Of a stretch of 64,000 nt of DNA, positions 7,939 through 16,032 are shown one piece after another (within the stretch, counting starts at the first letter, position 1; every line of letters starts with the position of its first letter). Source of the DNA: JAAYZB01 sp035379945 (GTDB lineage: Bacteria; Bacillota_I; Bacilli_A; Izemoplasmatales; Hujiaoplasmataceae); the NCBI GenBank assembly GCA_035379945.1, contig DAOSWG010000001.1, positions 99,156-163,155 of the forward strand, read 5' to 3'. The notes beneath the pieces were generated by a model. That model was given only the letters and a program-made list of their open reading frames with translations. It did not search any database and was not told the origin of the DNA. The translations under genes were made by a program, and so were the position numbers.

Positions 7939-9342
7939 TTACTTTTTGTATTTTTCAAACAATTCCGCCAACGACTGGTTGGCTGAGACGTTTTCTTTGA
8001 GATGCGATTCATATTCGCTTCTTTGGTTCTTTTCGTTTAATTTGCGAAGCGAAACGGACATTTTCCATTCCCTCGGATAGAAGGAAGTCACTTCGACAGT
8101 CAGTATGTCGCCGACTTTGAGAACGTCTTCTACGCGGTTGATGTGGTCGGAAGATATTTCACGAATCGGAAGAAATGCCTCCACTCCGGATACTTCGAGG
8201 ACGGCGCCTCTTTCCAGAATTGTCTTGACTGTGGCCGAAACCTGTTCTCCGACTTTCAGTTTAAGATCAGCCCACGGATTGTATTCCAAGTGTTTTCTTG
8301 ACAATGTGAACTGTTGCTTTTCCTCGTTGATTCCGGTGATTTCGACTTCGATTGAGTCTCCGACCTCGAGACGCCCAGCCAGGTTGTCATTGGGATCCCA
8401 GGAATAATCTATCCGGTTCAAAAGGCCTTTTGTATCTTTGTCGATCTCAAGAAGCATTCCGTATTGCATCTTCTTGATGACCTTTCCCGTGACCTTGTCG
8501 CCTAACTTATGGTTTTCCATAAAAGTATCCCATGGCGTCTTTTGTGTGGCTTTGATAGAAAGGGAAACGCGTTTTCCGGAGATCTTGATGATCTTGGCTT
8601 CGACTTCGTCGCCTTCTTTTAAAACATCTTCGACTTTCTTTGTGCGGGAATGCGAAATCTCGCTGATGTGGACCAAGCCTTCGGCGTATTCGCCGATTTT
8701 GACAAAGGCGCCGTATTCCATAATCCTGGTTACTTTTCCCTTGACAATTTGTCCGACTTCGAAATCGCCGATTTCGTCGCGTTCTCTTTTTTTCAGGTTA
8801 TCATAGAGAACCTGTTTGCGGTTGACGATGAATTTTTCCCGATTGCGATCGTTTCTGATGTCGATAACGCGAACCTCTATTTCGCTTTTGACAAGCGCTT
8901 TTTTCGCTTCTTCGTTGGTATTCTCAAGCGACAATAACGAATCCGGCAGGAACAGTTCGATGGTATTATAATCCAGCAACAACCCGCCTTTGACCGCTTT
9001 CTTGACTTTGGCGACGACATTTTTACCTATTTCCAAATCCTGACGGTATTTGTCCATAGCCGCTTGTTTTTCCAGATCGAGACGCGATAAAAGGAGAACA
9101 CTCGATTCGTCTCCCACGCTGATTTTGGTTACTTTTGCGGTTATCTCGTCTCCCACTTTGAAAAGATCCTTGGCACTTTTGATCTTCTCTTTCGAAAGAT
9201 ATTCTTTGTATATTGTCCCTTCGCACATGAAACCGACGTCGACCAGAACTTCGTCATCCGTCACTTTCACCACTGTGCCGGTAAGGATGTTTCCAACCTT
9301 GGGTATGAATATTTTGCCTTCGTTTTCGAGATTGTTTTCCAT
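7939..9342 (-). CDS. rpsA: S1 RNA-binding domain protein (RpsA/YpfD-like)
   Basis: A 467-residue protein made of S1 (OB-fold) repeats beginning roughly at residues 16, 102, 195, 280 and 365. The third is the most canonical (GKVTRIMEYGAFVKIGEYAEGLVHISEIS). Homologues bind mRNA; in Firmicutes the role is less clear than that of E. coli S1. Its start codon shares one base with the cmk stop (TAATG), so the two are coupled, and der follows. The order cmk-S1-der matches Bacillus cmk-ypfD and der. Whether it is a stable 30S component cannot be read from sequence. Confidence 0.93.
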   Translation of the reverse strand: MENNLENEGKIFIPKVGNILTGTVVKVTDDEVLVDVGFMCEGTIYKEYLSKEKIKSAKDLFKVGDEITAKVTKISVGDESSVLLLSRLDLEKQAAMDKYRQDLEIGKNVVAKVKKAVKGGLLLDYNTIELFLPDSLLSLENTNEEAKKALVKSEIEVRVIDIRNDRNREKFIVNRKQVLYDNLKKRERDEIGDFEVGQIVKGKVTRIMEYGAFVKIGEYAEGLVHISEISHSRTKKVEDVLKEGDEVEAKIIKISGKRVSLSIKATQKTPWDTFMENHKLGDKVTGKVIKKMQYGMLLEIDKDTKGLLNRIDYSWDPNDNLAGRLEVGDSIEVEITGINEEKQQFTLSRKHLEYNPWADLKLKVGEQVSATVKTILERGAVLEVSGVEAFLPIREISSDHINRVEDVLKVGDILTVEVTSFYPREWKMSVSLRKLNEKNQRSEYESHLKENVSANQSLAELFEKYKK

Positions 9343-10016
9343 TATTTTTGCTCCTCTTGTCTGTTTATGGCTTCGTTGAACATATCATAAATCAGGTTGG
9401 CAACCTGATTGATGTCTTTTTCCGATGTGTCGAGATACACGGCGTCTTCGGCCTGCCGCAAAGGATTGTAGCTCCTTGTGGAATCATAGGCATCGCGCCA
9501 TTCGATCTCTTTTTTCAGGGTTTCGTAGTCCGATGGCATGTTGTTGGCCAAATTCTCCTCATGCCTTCTTCTCGCCCTTTCGGCGACTGTCGCCGTCATA
9601 TAGATCTTGAGATCGGCATTGGGAAGAACCACGGTGCCGATGTCGCGTCCGTCCATCACAACATTGTCCCTGGTGGCGATGTCCTGTTGGATTTTCACCA
9701 GTCTGTTGCGAACGGGGATGTGACTTGAAACGACCGAAACGTTGTTTGAAACCCGGTTTGACCTGATTTCCCTCGTGACGTTCTTGCCGTCGACATAGAG
9801 TTCGTCTCCCTTGAATTCCATCAAGGTATCGTCGAGGAAACCGAATTTATCGGCATCTTCGATGTCTATTCCCATGTCAAGTGCTTTCAGCGTTGTCGCC
9901 CGGTACATCGCGCCCGTGTCCACATAGGTGTAGCCCAGACGTTTTGCCAGGAGTTTCGCCACCGTCGACTTTCCGGCACCCGCCGGTCCGTCGATTGCCA
10001 AAGCATGATATATCAT
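9342..10016 (-). CDS. cmk: Cytidylate kinase
   Basis: A 224-residue enzyme that phosphorylates CMP and dCMP with ATP. It begins MIYHALAIDGPAGAGKST, with the P-loop GPAGAGKS, followed by GYTYVDTGAMYRA and later MDGRDIGTVVLP and RARRRHEE, all Cmk signatures. The ATG at 10016 has GAGGAG 7 bases upstream and gives the usual family length. It is the first gene of cmk-rpsA-der. Confidence 0.97.
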   Translation of the reverse strand: MIYHALAIDGPAGAGKSTVAKLLAKRLGYTYVDTGAMYRATTLKALDMGIDIEDADKFGFLDDTLMEFKGDELYVDGKNVTREIRSNRVSNNVSVVSSHIPVRNRLVKIQQDIATRDNVVMDGRDIGTVVLPNADLKIYMTATVAERARRRHEENLANNMPSDYETLKKEIEWRDAYDSTRSYNPLRQAEDAVYLDTSEKDINQVANLIYDMFNEAINRQEEQK

Positions 10017-10039
10017 ACAATCGCTCCTCAACTTAATAC

Positions 10040-10048
10040 ATTATACCA
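10040..10048 (-). promoter_or_regulatory. Extended -10 promoter for cmk operon
   Basis: Minus strand TGGTATAAT, a perfect extended -10, 24 bases before the cmk ATG. No good -35 box is seen. Confidence 0.65.
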
Positions 10049-10092
10049 CATATAATTGATATTTCCAGCCCCAATTAACCGCAAAAATGTTT

Positions 10093-10815
10093 TCATTTTC
10101 CGTTGTTCGAGAGATTCCAAAGTTTTCTTATCTCGTGCAATTTTAAAAGACGATAGCCTCCCAGGGGGATGCCTTCCGTCGTAACACATCCCATCCGATA
10201 TCGATGTAGTTTCATTACTGGATGTCCGACGGCTTCAAGCATTCTTTTCACTTGATGGTATTTGCCTTCCGTCACGATTATTTTCAGATATGTGTTTTCT
10301 TTGGCGTCATCGTATTTTACATCAAATACTTTCGCAGGTTGGCTAACGAAATCGCCCAAATCGACGCCTCTAGCTAATTTCGCCGAAGTTTCCTTGCGAA
10401 CCAATCCTTTCACTTTCAGATGATATTCTTTTTCGACTTTGTATCGCGGATGAATAAGTTGGTTCATGAAGTCACCGTCGTTCGTCAGAAGGATGATCCC
10501 AGAAGCATCGTAATCAAGGCGTCCCACCGGAAAAACCCTTTCTTTTCCCTGTACGAGATCAATGACTGCCGGCCTTCCGTGTTCGTCGGAGGTAGTTGAA
10601 ATGTAGCCGGTCGGCTTATTCAGGGCGTAATATACTTTCTTTTCCCGTTTCAGTTCCTTTCCGCCAACAAAAATCCGGTCGTTATCTGCGACCATAACTC
10701 CCATTTGGGTCGTTATGACGCCGTTAACCGAAACTTTTCCTTCCGCAATCATTTCCTCGGCTTTCCTTCTGGAAGCCACTCCGGCGGCCTGCAACACTTT
10801 TTGTAAACGTTCCAT
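10093..10815 (-). CDS. rluB: 23S rRNA pseudouridine synthase, RluB/RsuA family
   Basis: A 240-residue enzyme isomerising uridine to pseudouridine in rRNA. The N-terminal S4 RNA-binding domain (MERLQKVLQAAGVASRRKAEE) is followed by the synthase domain with the catalytic motif GRLDYDASGIILLTNDGD and later EGKYHQVKRM. The ATG at 10815 was chosen because AGGAGG lies 10 bases upstream; the ATG at 10824 nearly touches it. RluB and RsuA-like subtypes are hard to separate by eye. It lies downstream of a terminator-like hairpin after the CNNM/CBS gene. Confidence 0.9.
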   Translation of the reverse strand: MERLQKVLQAAGVASRRKAEEMIAEGKVSVNGVITTQMGVMVADNDRIFVGGKELKREKKVYYALNKPTGYISTTSDEHGRPAVIDLVQGKERVFPVGRLDYDASGIILLTNDGDFMNQLIHPRYKVEKEYHLKVKGLVRKETSAKLARGVDLGDFVSQPAKVFDVKYDDAKENTYLKIIVTEGKYHQVKRMLEAVGHPVMKLHRYRMGCVTTEGIPLGGYRLLKLHEIRKLWNLSNNGK

Positions 10816-10841
10816 ATCCGGCATACCTCCTTTCTTTTCCC

Positions 10842-10870
10842 AAAAAATGAGGATAGTCGCCTATCCTCAT
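10842..10870 (-). terminator. Terminator after the CNNM/CBS gene
   Basis: Perfect 10-bp stem ATGAGGATAG / CTATCCTCAT with loop TCGC, then a run of Ts on the minus strand. Only 26 bases separate it from the rluB start and no promoter fits there, so rluB may depend on readthrough. Confidence 0.85.
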
Positions 10871-10878
10871 CAAAGATA

Positions 10879-12261
10879 TCAGCTTTCTTCCGCTTCGGTT
10901 TCCTTTGGCAGAAGTTCGATCGTCAACAAGACGGATTTGATCCTTCTTTTCGAAATCGCAAGAATCTCGAAAGTCAGGAGTTCGTGATCTTCGGAAACCA
11001 GTTCGGACAAATCGTCGTAAACCTGGTTGACCGAAAGTTCATATTCGATTCTCTCCCCGACCTCGGGAATGTCCTGGAATTTTTCAAACAACCATCCCCC
11101 GATCGAAGTCGCGTCGGAGACGGGCGGTTCGCCTAGTTCCAAATCTTCGAAAAGGTCTTTGAGATCATAGTCGGCGTTGACGACATATTCGTTGGGAGCT
11201 TTCTTTACGATTGCTTCCTTGACATCGTCGTGTTCGTCGTAAATCTCCCCGACAAGTTCTTCCAAGGCGTCTTCCATGGTCACGAGACCGTCGACGCCGC
11301 CGTATTCATCAACGACAATCGTCAAATGAGAGTTCTCGGCCTGCATGAGTTCTATAAGGGCGTCGACCTTGGTCGTCGATGGTACGAAGATCGGTTTCCT
11401 CAACAGTTTTTTGATATTGATGCTATGGCCCTTGATCAGCTTGGTATAAAAATCCCTCTCGGAAAGAATGCCGATAATGTTGTCGGAATTGCCGTCATAG
11501 ACAGGTACCCGGGAGAATTTGCTTTTGAAGAAAGTATCGCGGATTTCCGACACCGGGGTCGAAACATCCAGAGCGATCATGTCCACTCGCGGCGTCATGA
11601 TCTCTTCAACCGTTATTTCGGACAGATCGAGAACATTCTGAAGCATGTCGGCTTCATCTTCATCGATCGAGCCTTCTTCTTCCATCGTGTCGATGATGGT
11701 CTCGAGTTCCGATTCGGTCACCGTCAGTTTATTTTCGGTTTCGATCTGCTGGATCACGCGATGGTTCAGAAGCCTGAAAGGATATGTGAGCGGTGTCATG
11801 ATCTTGATCAAAAAATAGACAAGCCCGCTGAAAAGCAGGCAAATTTTTTCCGGATGCGTCTTAGCGACGCTCTTCGGAAGAATTTCTCCGAATATCAGGA
11901 CGATAATGGTGATCGCCACAGTATTGATTATGGTGACAACCGTATCGGCATTTGTCAAATCCAAGAAGAGTTTGGCAAAGAAAAGTGCACTGACCGAAGT
12001 CAGGGCAACATTGGATAGATTGTTCCCGACAAGAAGCGTAGTGAGCGTCTTGTCGAAGTTTTCAACTATCCAGAGCGCTTTTTTCGAGCCTCTGGCATTA
12101 TCTTCGACCAATGTTTTTATTCTTACTTTACCGACCGCCGAGTATGCCATTTCCGCCATCGAGAAGAAAGCGGAGAAAAAGAGCATTGCCAGCATTATAG
12201 CCAGCAGACCCGGTCGGAAAGTGGCTTCCAATGTTACAAGCCACATGTGACTTGGTTCCAA
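10879..12261 (-). CDS. CNNM/CBS-domain membrane protein (HlyC/CorC family)
   Basis: A 460-residue protein. The N-terminal CNNM (DUF21) domain has four hydrophobic segments within about the first 150 residues (including MLFFSAFFSMAEMAYSA and the GEILPKSVAK motif). Two CBS domains follow (around MTPRVDMIALDVSTPVSE and LRKPIFVPSTTKVDALIELM), then a CorC_HlyC domain. Relatives are implicated in Mg2+ or other divalent cation transport or efflux; the old hemolysin name is misleading. The start is probably the TTG at 12261, with GGGAG 10 bases upstream; the ATG at 12246 is an alternative without a good site. It lies 29 bases after efp. Confidence 0.9.
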   Translation of the reverse strand: MEPSHMWLVTLEATFRPGLLAIMLAMLFFSAFFSMAEMAYSAVGKVRIKTLVEDNARGSKKALWIVENFDKTLTTLLVGNNLSNVALTSVSALFFAKLFLDLTNADTVVTIINTVAITIIVLIFGEILPKSVAKTHPEKICLLFSGLVYFLIKIMTPLTYPFRLLNHRVIQQIETENKLTVTESELETIIDTMEEEGSIDEDEADMLQNVLDLSEITVEEIMTPRVDMIALDVSTPVSEIRDTFFKSKFSRVPVYDGNSDNIIGILSERDFYTKLIKGHSINIKKLLRKPIFVPSTTKVDALIELMQAENSHLTIVVDEYGGVDGLVTMEDALEELVGEIYDEHDDVKEAIVKKAPNEYVVNADYDLKDLFEDLELGEPPVSDATSIGGWLFEKFQDIPEVGERIEYELSVNQVYDDLSELVSEDHELLTFEILAISKRRIKSVLLTIELLPKETEAEES

Positions 12262-12290
12262 GAAATCATCACTCCCTGTTGATTAAAAAA

Positions 12291-12851
12291 CTATTTTGCT
12301 CTGGTATCGTATTTTCCAGTGGAAGTCGATACCACGATTTTTTCACCCGGCTCGATGAATAAGGGAACCAGAAGCCGTAGCCCGGTGTTGGTAAGAGCTT
12401 CTTTGGTAGCGTTGGAGGCAGTGTTTCCTTTAGCTCCACCCGCTGTTTCAACTACTTCGAGAATGACCTTGTCAGGCAGTTCGAGGCCTAGAATCTCGTG
12501 CTCGAAACTGATAATGTTGATCGACATTCCCTCGGTGAGATAATACAATTCGTTCTCGATCTGCGATTTATGCAATTCAATCTGTTCGAAAGTTTCGTTA
12601 TTCATAAAAACATGCGTGTCGCCATTGGCATAGATGTACTGCATCTGTGATTTGTCGATTAGCGCCTGGTTGACATTAACCCCGGCATTGAACGTTTTGT
12701 CGAGAATGGTTCCGGAACGTAGGTTCCTGAGTTTCGTCCTGACGAATGCGCCTCCCTTGCCGGGTTTCACATGCTGAAATTCGATCACTTGGTAGAGATT
12801 TCCCTCGTATTCGATCGTTAGTCCTGTTTTGAAATCGTTGGTGCTTACCAT
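12291..12851 (-). CDS. efp: Translation elongation factor P
   Basis: A 186-residue factor that rescues ribosomes stalled on polyproline. It has the three OB-type domains and the tip loop HVKPGKGGAF, with Lys32, the residue modified in Bacillus EF-P. The C-terminal signature GLRLLVPLFIEPGEKIVVST is intact. No modification enzymes are seen nearby. ATG start with GGGAGG 8 bases upstream. It leads the efp-CNNM/CBS operon. Confidence 0.98.
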   Translation of the reverse strand: MVSTNDFKTGLTIEYEGNLYQVIEFQHVKPGKGGAFVRTKLRNLRSGTILDKTFNAGVNVNQALIDKSQMQYIYANGDTHVFMNNETFEQIELHKSQIENELYYLTEGMSINIISFEHEILGLELPDKVILEVVETAGGAKGNTASNATKEALTNTGLRLLVPLFIEPGEKIVVSTSTGKYDTRAK

Positions 12852-12896
12852 TTATAAATCCTCCCGCGGTAATAATATTACGGATATACCTTAAAT

Positions 12897-12925
12897 ATTA
12901 TAATATAAAATACTTTGGTTGACAA
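12897..12925 (-). promoter_or_regulatory. Promoter for efp
   Basis: -35 TTGTCA (12925-12920), 17-base spacer, -10 TATAAT (12902-12897). The -35 box overlaps, on the opposite strand, the -35 box of the rhodanese gene promoter. Confidence 0.75.
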
Positions 12926-12947
12926 CTCATTTCAACTCTACTATAAT
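12919..12947 (+). promoter_or_regulatory. Promoter for the rhodanese-fold gene
   Basis: -35 TTGACA (12919-12924), 17-base spacer, -10 TATAAT (12942-12947): a consensus SigA promoter 30 bases before the ATG. Confidence 0.88.
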
Positions 12948-12976
12948 GATGATTGTATCTTTGCGAGGTGAGAATC

Positions 12977-13375
12977 ATGCAGTTTTTATCAGTTACGGAC
13001 TGGATTTGGCCTATTTCCATCGGACTGTTGGTCGGCATCCTGATATCCGCCAGAAAACGTCACAACTACAACGATATCGTATATCTCGAGGCAGATGAAT
13101 TCAGACAGAACATGCGGAAGGGTCAATTGATCGATATCCGCAACGAGGAAGCTTTCAAGAAAGAACGCATCAACGGCAGCCGCAATTTCCCCGGCCGATC
13201 GGTTTTTTCCAACCTCAACAGGCTTCGCAAGGATCAACCAGTGTTTCTGTATTCCGACACCGATTCGTTCAAAGTCAGACAAACCGCAAAAAAATTCATT
13301 CGCAAAGGCTTTCAACCGGTCTACGTATTAAAGGGCGGCCTTACCGTCTGGAGTTTCCCTTTGAAAAACGATTGA
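12977..13375 (+). CDS. Membrane-anchored rhodanese-fold protein lacking the catalytic Cys
   Basis: A 132-residue protein with one N-terminal membrane segment (about residues 7-24), a basic stop-transfer (ARKRH), then a rhodanese fold: LIDIRNEEAFKKERINGSRNFP, VFLYSDTDSFK and VYVLKGGLTVW. In active rhodaneses the active-site loop is CxxGxR; here the Cys position is Ser (YSDTDS) and the protein contains no cysteine, so sulfur transfer is unlikely. It may bind a partner. The ATG at 12977 has GAGGTG upstream; the earlier ATG lies next to the -10 box. Similar anchored rhodanese proteins (YqhL type) occur in Bacilli. Confidence 0.85.
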   Translation: MQFLSVTDWIWPISIGLLVGILISARKRHNYNDIVYLEADEFRQNMRKGQLIDIRNEEAFKKERINGSRNFPGRSVFSNLNRLRKDQPVFLYSDTDSFKVRQTAKKFIRKGFQPVYVLKGGLTVWSFPLKND

Positions 13376-13391
13376 ACCCGATAATAAAACC

Positions 13392-13426
13392 AAAGGCGTG
13401 GAATCAGATTTCCTCGCCTTTTTTTT
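13392..13426 (+). terminator. Terminator of the rhodanese gene, overlapping the 3' end of miaA
   Basis: Stem AAGGCG-T-GGAA with matching TTCC-T-CGCCTT and an internal loop of about six bases, followed by eight Ts. The miaA stop codon (13404-13406) lies inside the hairpin. Confidence 0.85.
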
Positions 13427-14333
13427 CTATATAATTGACAATCTCATCATATAGGGTGATCCTGTTGTCATTCGTCACATCGAACCAAGTCACATCCATC
13501 TGGTTCTTAAACCAGGTCAATTGTCTTTTGGCGTATCTTCTAGAATTCCTTTTAATCAAGTCGAATGCTTCTTCATTACGGATTTCATTACGGAAAAACA
13601 TAAAGAGTTCCTTGTAGCCGATCGCACTGATCGATTGTCCAGTTATGCCCGCGTCAAAAAGGGCTTTTGCTTCTTCAACCAAACCTTTTTCGATCATTCT
13701 GTCCACTCGTTCATCTATTTGTTTGTAGAGTTCCTTTCTGTCCATTGTGAGCCCGATAAGGAGAATGTTATCGTAAAAGGGAATGGAACCTTTCTTACGA
13801 AATTCGTTCGATCCGGTGCCGACGATTTCCAGGCTTCTCAGAATCCGTCTCCGGTTGTTGGGATGGATCGTTTTGGCGAGTTGCGGATCCTGTTTTTCTA
13901 AAATCCCATACAGTTCCGAATTATCGTAATCCGAATATTCGGCAGTCAACTCATCGTTTCTTTTTTCCCCAGGAAATTCATACTCGTAAAGAGCGGCCTT
14001 GATGTAAAAACCTGATCCGCCGACAACAATTGGCATCCTACCTTCTTTACTGACCAATTCGATCTTCTCCCGTACCATTTTCTGATAATCCGAAGCGGAA
14101 AAAGATTCATTGGGTTCTAATATGTCAATCAAATGATGCCTTACTCCTTGCATTTCCGTTTTTTTGATCTTAGCGGTCCCGATATCCATGCGTTTATATA
14201 GCTGGAACGCATCAGCAGAAATAACTTCCCCGTCATACTTTTTCGCCAATTTGACCGCCAGATCGCTTTTTCCGGTCGCCGTCGGTCCGACGATCGCCAA
14301 AATCGGTTTCACGAGGCCACCCGGTAAAACCAT
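13404..14333 (-). CDS. miaA: tRNA dimethylallyltransferase
   Basis: A 309-residue enzyme that adds a dimethylallyl group to N6 of A37 in tRNAs reading UNN codons. The P-loop is GPTATGKSD; further signatures are SADAFQLYKRMDIGTAK, HHLIDILEP and VVGGSGFYIKA. MiaB, encoded in the same region, completes the ms2i6A37 modification. The ATG at 14333 overlaps mutL by 25 bases. An alternative GTG at 14312 gives VKPILAIVGPT, overlaps the mutL stop as GTGA and fits the usual N-terminal length better. Confidence 0.96.
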   Translation of the reverse strand: MVLPGGLVKPILAIVGPTATGKSDLAVKLAKKYDGEVISADAFQLYKRMDIGTAKIKKTEMQGVRHHLIDILEPNESFSASDYQKMVREKIELVSKEGRMPIVVGGSGFYIKAALYEYEFPGEKRNDELTAEYSDYDNSELYGILEKQDPQLAKTIHPNNRRRILRSLEIVGTGSNEFRKKGSIPFYDNILLIGLTMDRKELYKQIDERVDRMIEKGLVEEAKALFDAGITGQSISAIGYKELFMFFRNEIRNEEAFDLIKRNSRRYAKRQLTWFKNQMDVTWFDVTNDNRITLYDEIVNYIEKKGEEI

Positions 14334-16018
14334 TTCTCGATGTCATACTCACCGATCAAAACAATAATCGGTCTTCCGTGCGGACATGTATATGGTCTAT
14401 TACATTTAGAAAGATCTCCGACGAGTCTTTCGGCTTCTTCCCTGGATAAACGGTGGTTGGCTTTCAACGACCGTTTGCAGGCAAGAAGTTTTGCTGTTTC
14501 GTCGACCAGTGTCTTTTTATCGGTTTTTCCTTCCTCGATCAAAGATGAAACGACAGTTTCCGCAAAATCGGCTTCGTGTCCTTTCGGATACCAGGAAGGA
14601 ACTGTTTCCAATAGGATTGTCGAAAGATCTTTTTTTCTGATCACAAGACCGTTTTCCTTCGCTTTATCGATTGTATCTTTCCCGATCATTTCCGTCAGGG
14701 TGTTCGAAAGCGATAGTTCCATCGGCAACAAAAGCTGGTAGGTCTCTTTATTTGGAGCCAACATCAAGTTTAGATACTTCTCGTACCTTATCCGTTCAGC
14801 CGCAGCGTGCTGGTCTACTAGATATAGTCCCGCTTCGTTCTGGAACAAGAGATAGGTTCCCCCATATTGCCCGACATATTCGAAATCGGGAAATTCATTA
14901 CTTGCCTTATCCTCTTTTGGAATCTCTTCCTCTTCTTTGACAAAAAGACCTTCTTCAGGTTCTTTGTTTGGATAAGATGTTCCAAATCCCATTTTTATCT
15001 GTGTATCGCTTTTATCAGAAGCCGTCTGGATGACTTTTGTTTTCCCGATGGCTTCTTTCAGGGTTTCGCTAATCAGTTTGCGAAGTGTTTCCAGTTCGGA
15101 AAACTTGACCTCCGCTTTGGTCGGATGAATGTTCACATCGATCAATTGTGGATCGACTGCGATATTCAAAAGAATTATCGGATATTTGTCTTTGGGCAGA
15201 TATCCGATGAAACATTCGACGATTTCTCTTGTCAAGATAAAATCCCTGATCGGTCTTCCATTCACGATCAGGATCACCGATTGTCTTCCCGAGCGGTTGT
15301 GAATTGGATTGGCAAAATAACCTTCGATGGAATAATCGCGGTTTTTTCCGGAAAAACGTTTAACCGACTTCGCTACTTCCAGACCGTAGACAACAGCAAA
15401 TATATCGGTTTCCGAATTGTTTCCCGATGTCTGCAAAAGCATTCTTCCGTTGTTTTCCAGCCGGAAAGCGACATCCGGATGAGCAAAGGCCATTTTGTCG
15501 ACAAAGTCGACGATCAGTCTCAGTTCGACCGTTTCCGTCTTCAGGTATTTGAAACGGGCCGGCGTATTGAAAAAAAGCCTGGTGACGGTAATCGTTGTTC
15601 CGTCCCTGGTGGCTGTTTCTTCATTAACAAGCAGTCTCCCGTCTTCATAAACGATTCTGGTTCCCACTTTTTTGTCGGATGTCTCCATCTCGACACGGGA
15701 TACAGATGCGATCGAAGGTAAAGCCTCGCCGCGGAAACCGAGCGAGGTTATGTGGAATAAATCGTATTCGTTTTTTATCTTGGAAGTCGCATGCCGGGAA
15801 AATGCGAGCAGGGAATCCTCCGGATCCATTCCGGATCCGTTGTCCGAAACCTGGACCATGGCGAAGCCGGAGTCTTTAAGCGAAATCTGGATTCTGGTAG
15901 CTCCTGCGTCCAAGGAATTCTCGATCAGTTCCTTGACAACGTTGACGATTCGTTCGACGACTTCGCCGGCGGCGATCATGTTTTGGAGTCTAGCGTCCAG
16001 TTGGATGATGTGTCCCAT
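14309..16018 (-). CDS. mutL: DNA mismatch repair protein MutL
   Basis: A 569-residue mismatch-repair ATPase. The N-terminal GHKL domain shows ENSLDAGAT, DNGSGM and GFRGEALPSI. The C-terminal domain holds the endonuclease motif DQHAAAERIRYE and the metal-site patches ACKRS and CPHGRP, so it should nick DNA as in other bacteria without MutH. A variable acidic linker joins the halves. The ATG follows mutS by 14 bases, with a GGGGAT site. It forms an operon with mutS and miaA. Confidence 0.98.
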   Translation of the reverse strand: MGHIIQLDARLQNMIAAGEVVERIVNVVKELIENSLDAGATRIQISLKDSGFAMVQVSDNGSGMDPEDSLLAFSRHATSKIKNEYDLFHITSLGFRGEALPSIASVSRVEMETSDKKVGTRIVYEDGRLLVNEETATRDGTTITVTRLFFNTPARFKYLKTETVELRLIVDFVDKMAFAHPDVAFRLENNGRMLLQTSGNNSETDIFAVVYGLEVAKSVKRFSGKNRDYSIEGYFANPIHNRSGRQSVILIVNGRPIRDFILTREIVECFIGYLPKDKYPIILLNIAVDPQLIDVNIHPTKAEVKFSELETLRKLISETLKEAIGKTKVIQTASDKSDTQIKMGFGTSYPNKEPEEGLFVKEEEEIPKEDKASNEFPDFEYVGQYGGTYLLFQNEAGLYLVDQHAAAERIRYEKYLNLMLAPNKETYQLLLPMELSLSNTLTEMIGKDTIDKAKENGLVIRKKDLSTILLETVPSWYPKGHEADFAETVVSSLIEEGKTDKKTLVDETAKLLACKRSLKANHRLSREEAERLVGDLSKCNRPYTCPHGRPIIVLIGEYDIEKWFYRVAS

Positions 16019-16032
16019 TTCGTCATCCCCTT

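Noticed and set aside
11230..12018. 262-codon open frame opposite the CNNM/CBS gene
   Set aside because: It is antisense to a clear conserved gene, has no ribosome site and its translation is rich in His, Asp and Phe in a way expected of a shadow frame.
14867..15721. 284-codon open frame opposite mutL
   Set aside because: It lies fully within the conserved mutL coding region on the other strand, has no ribosome site and no family pattern.
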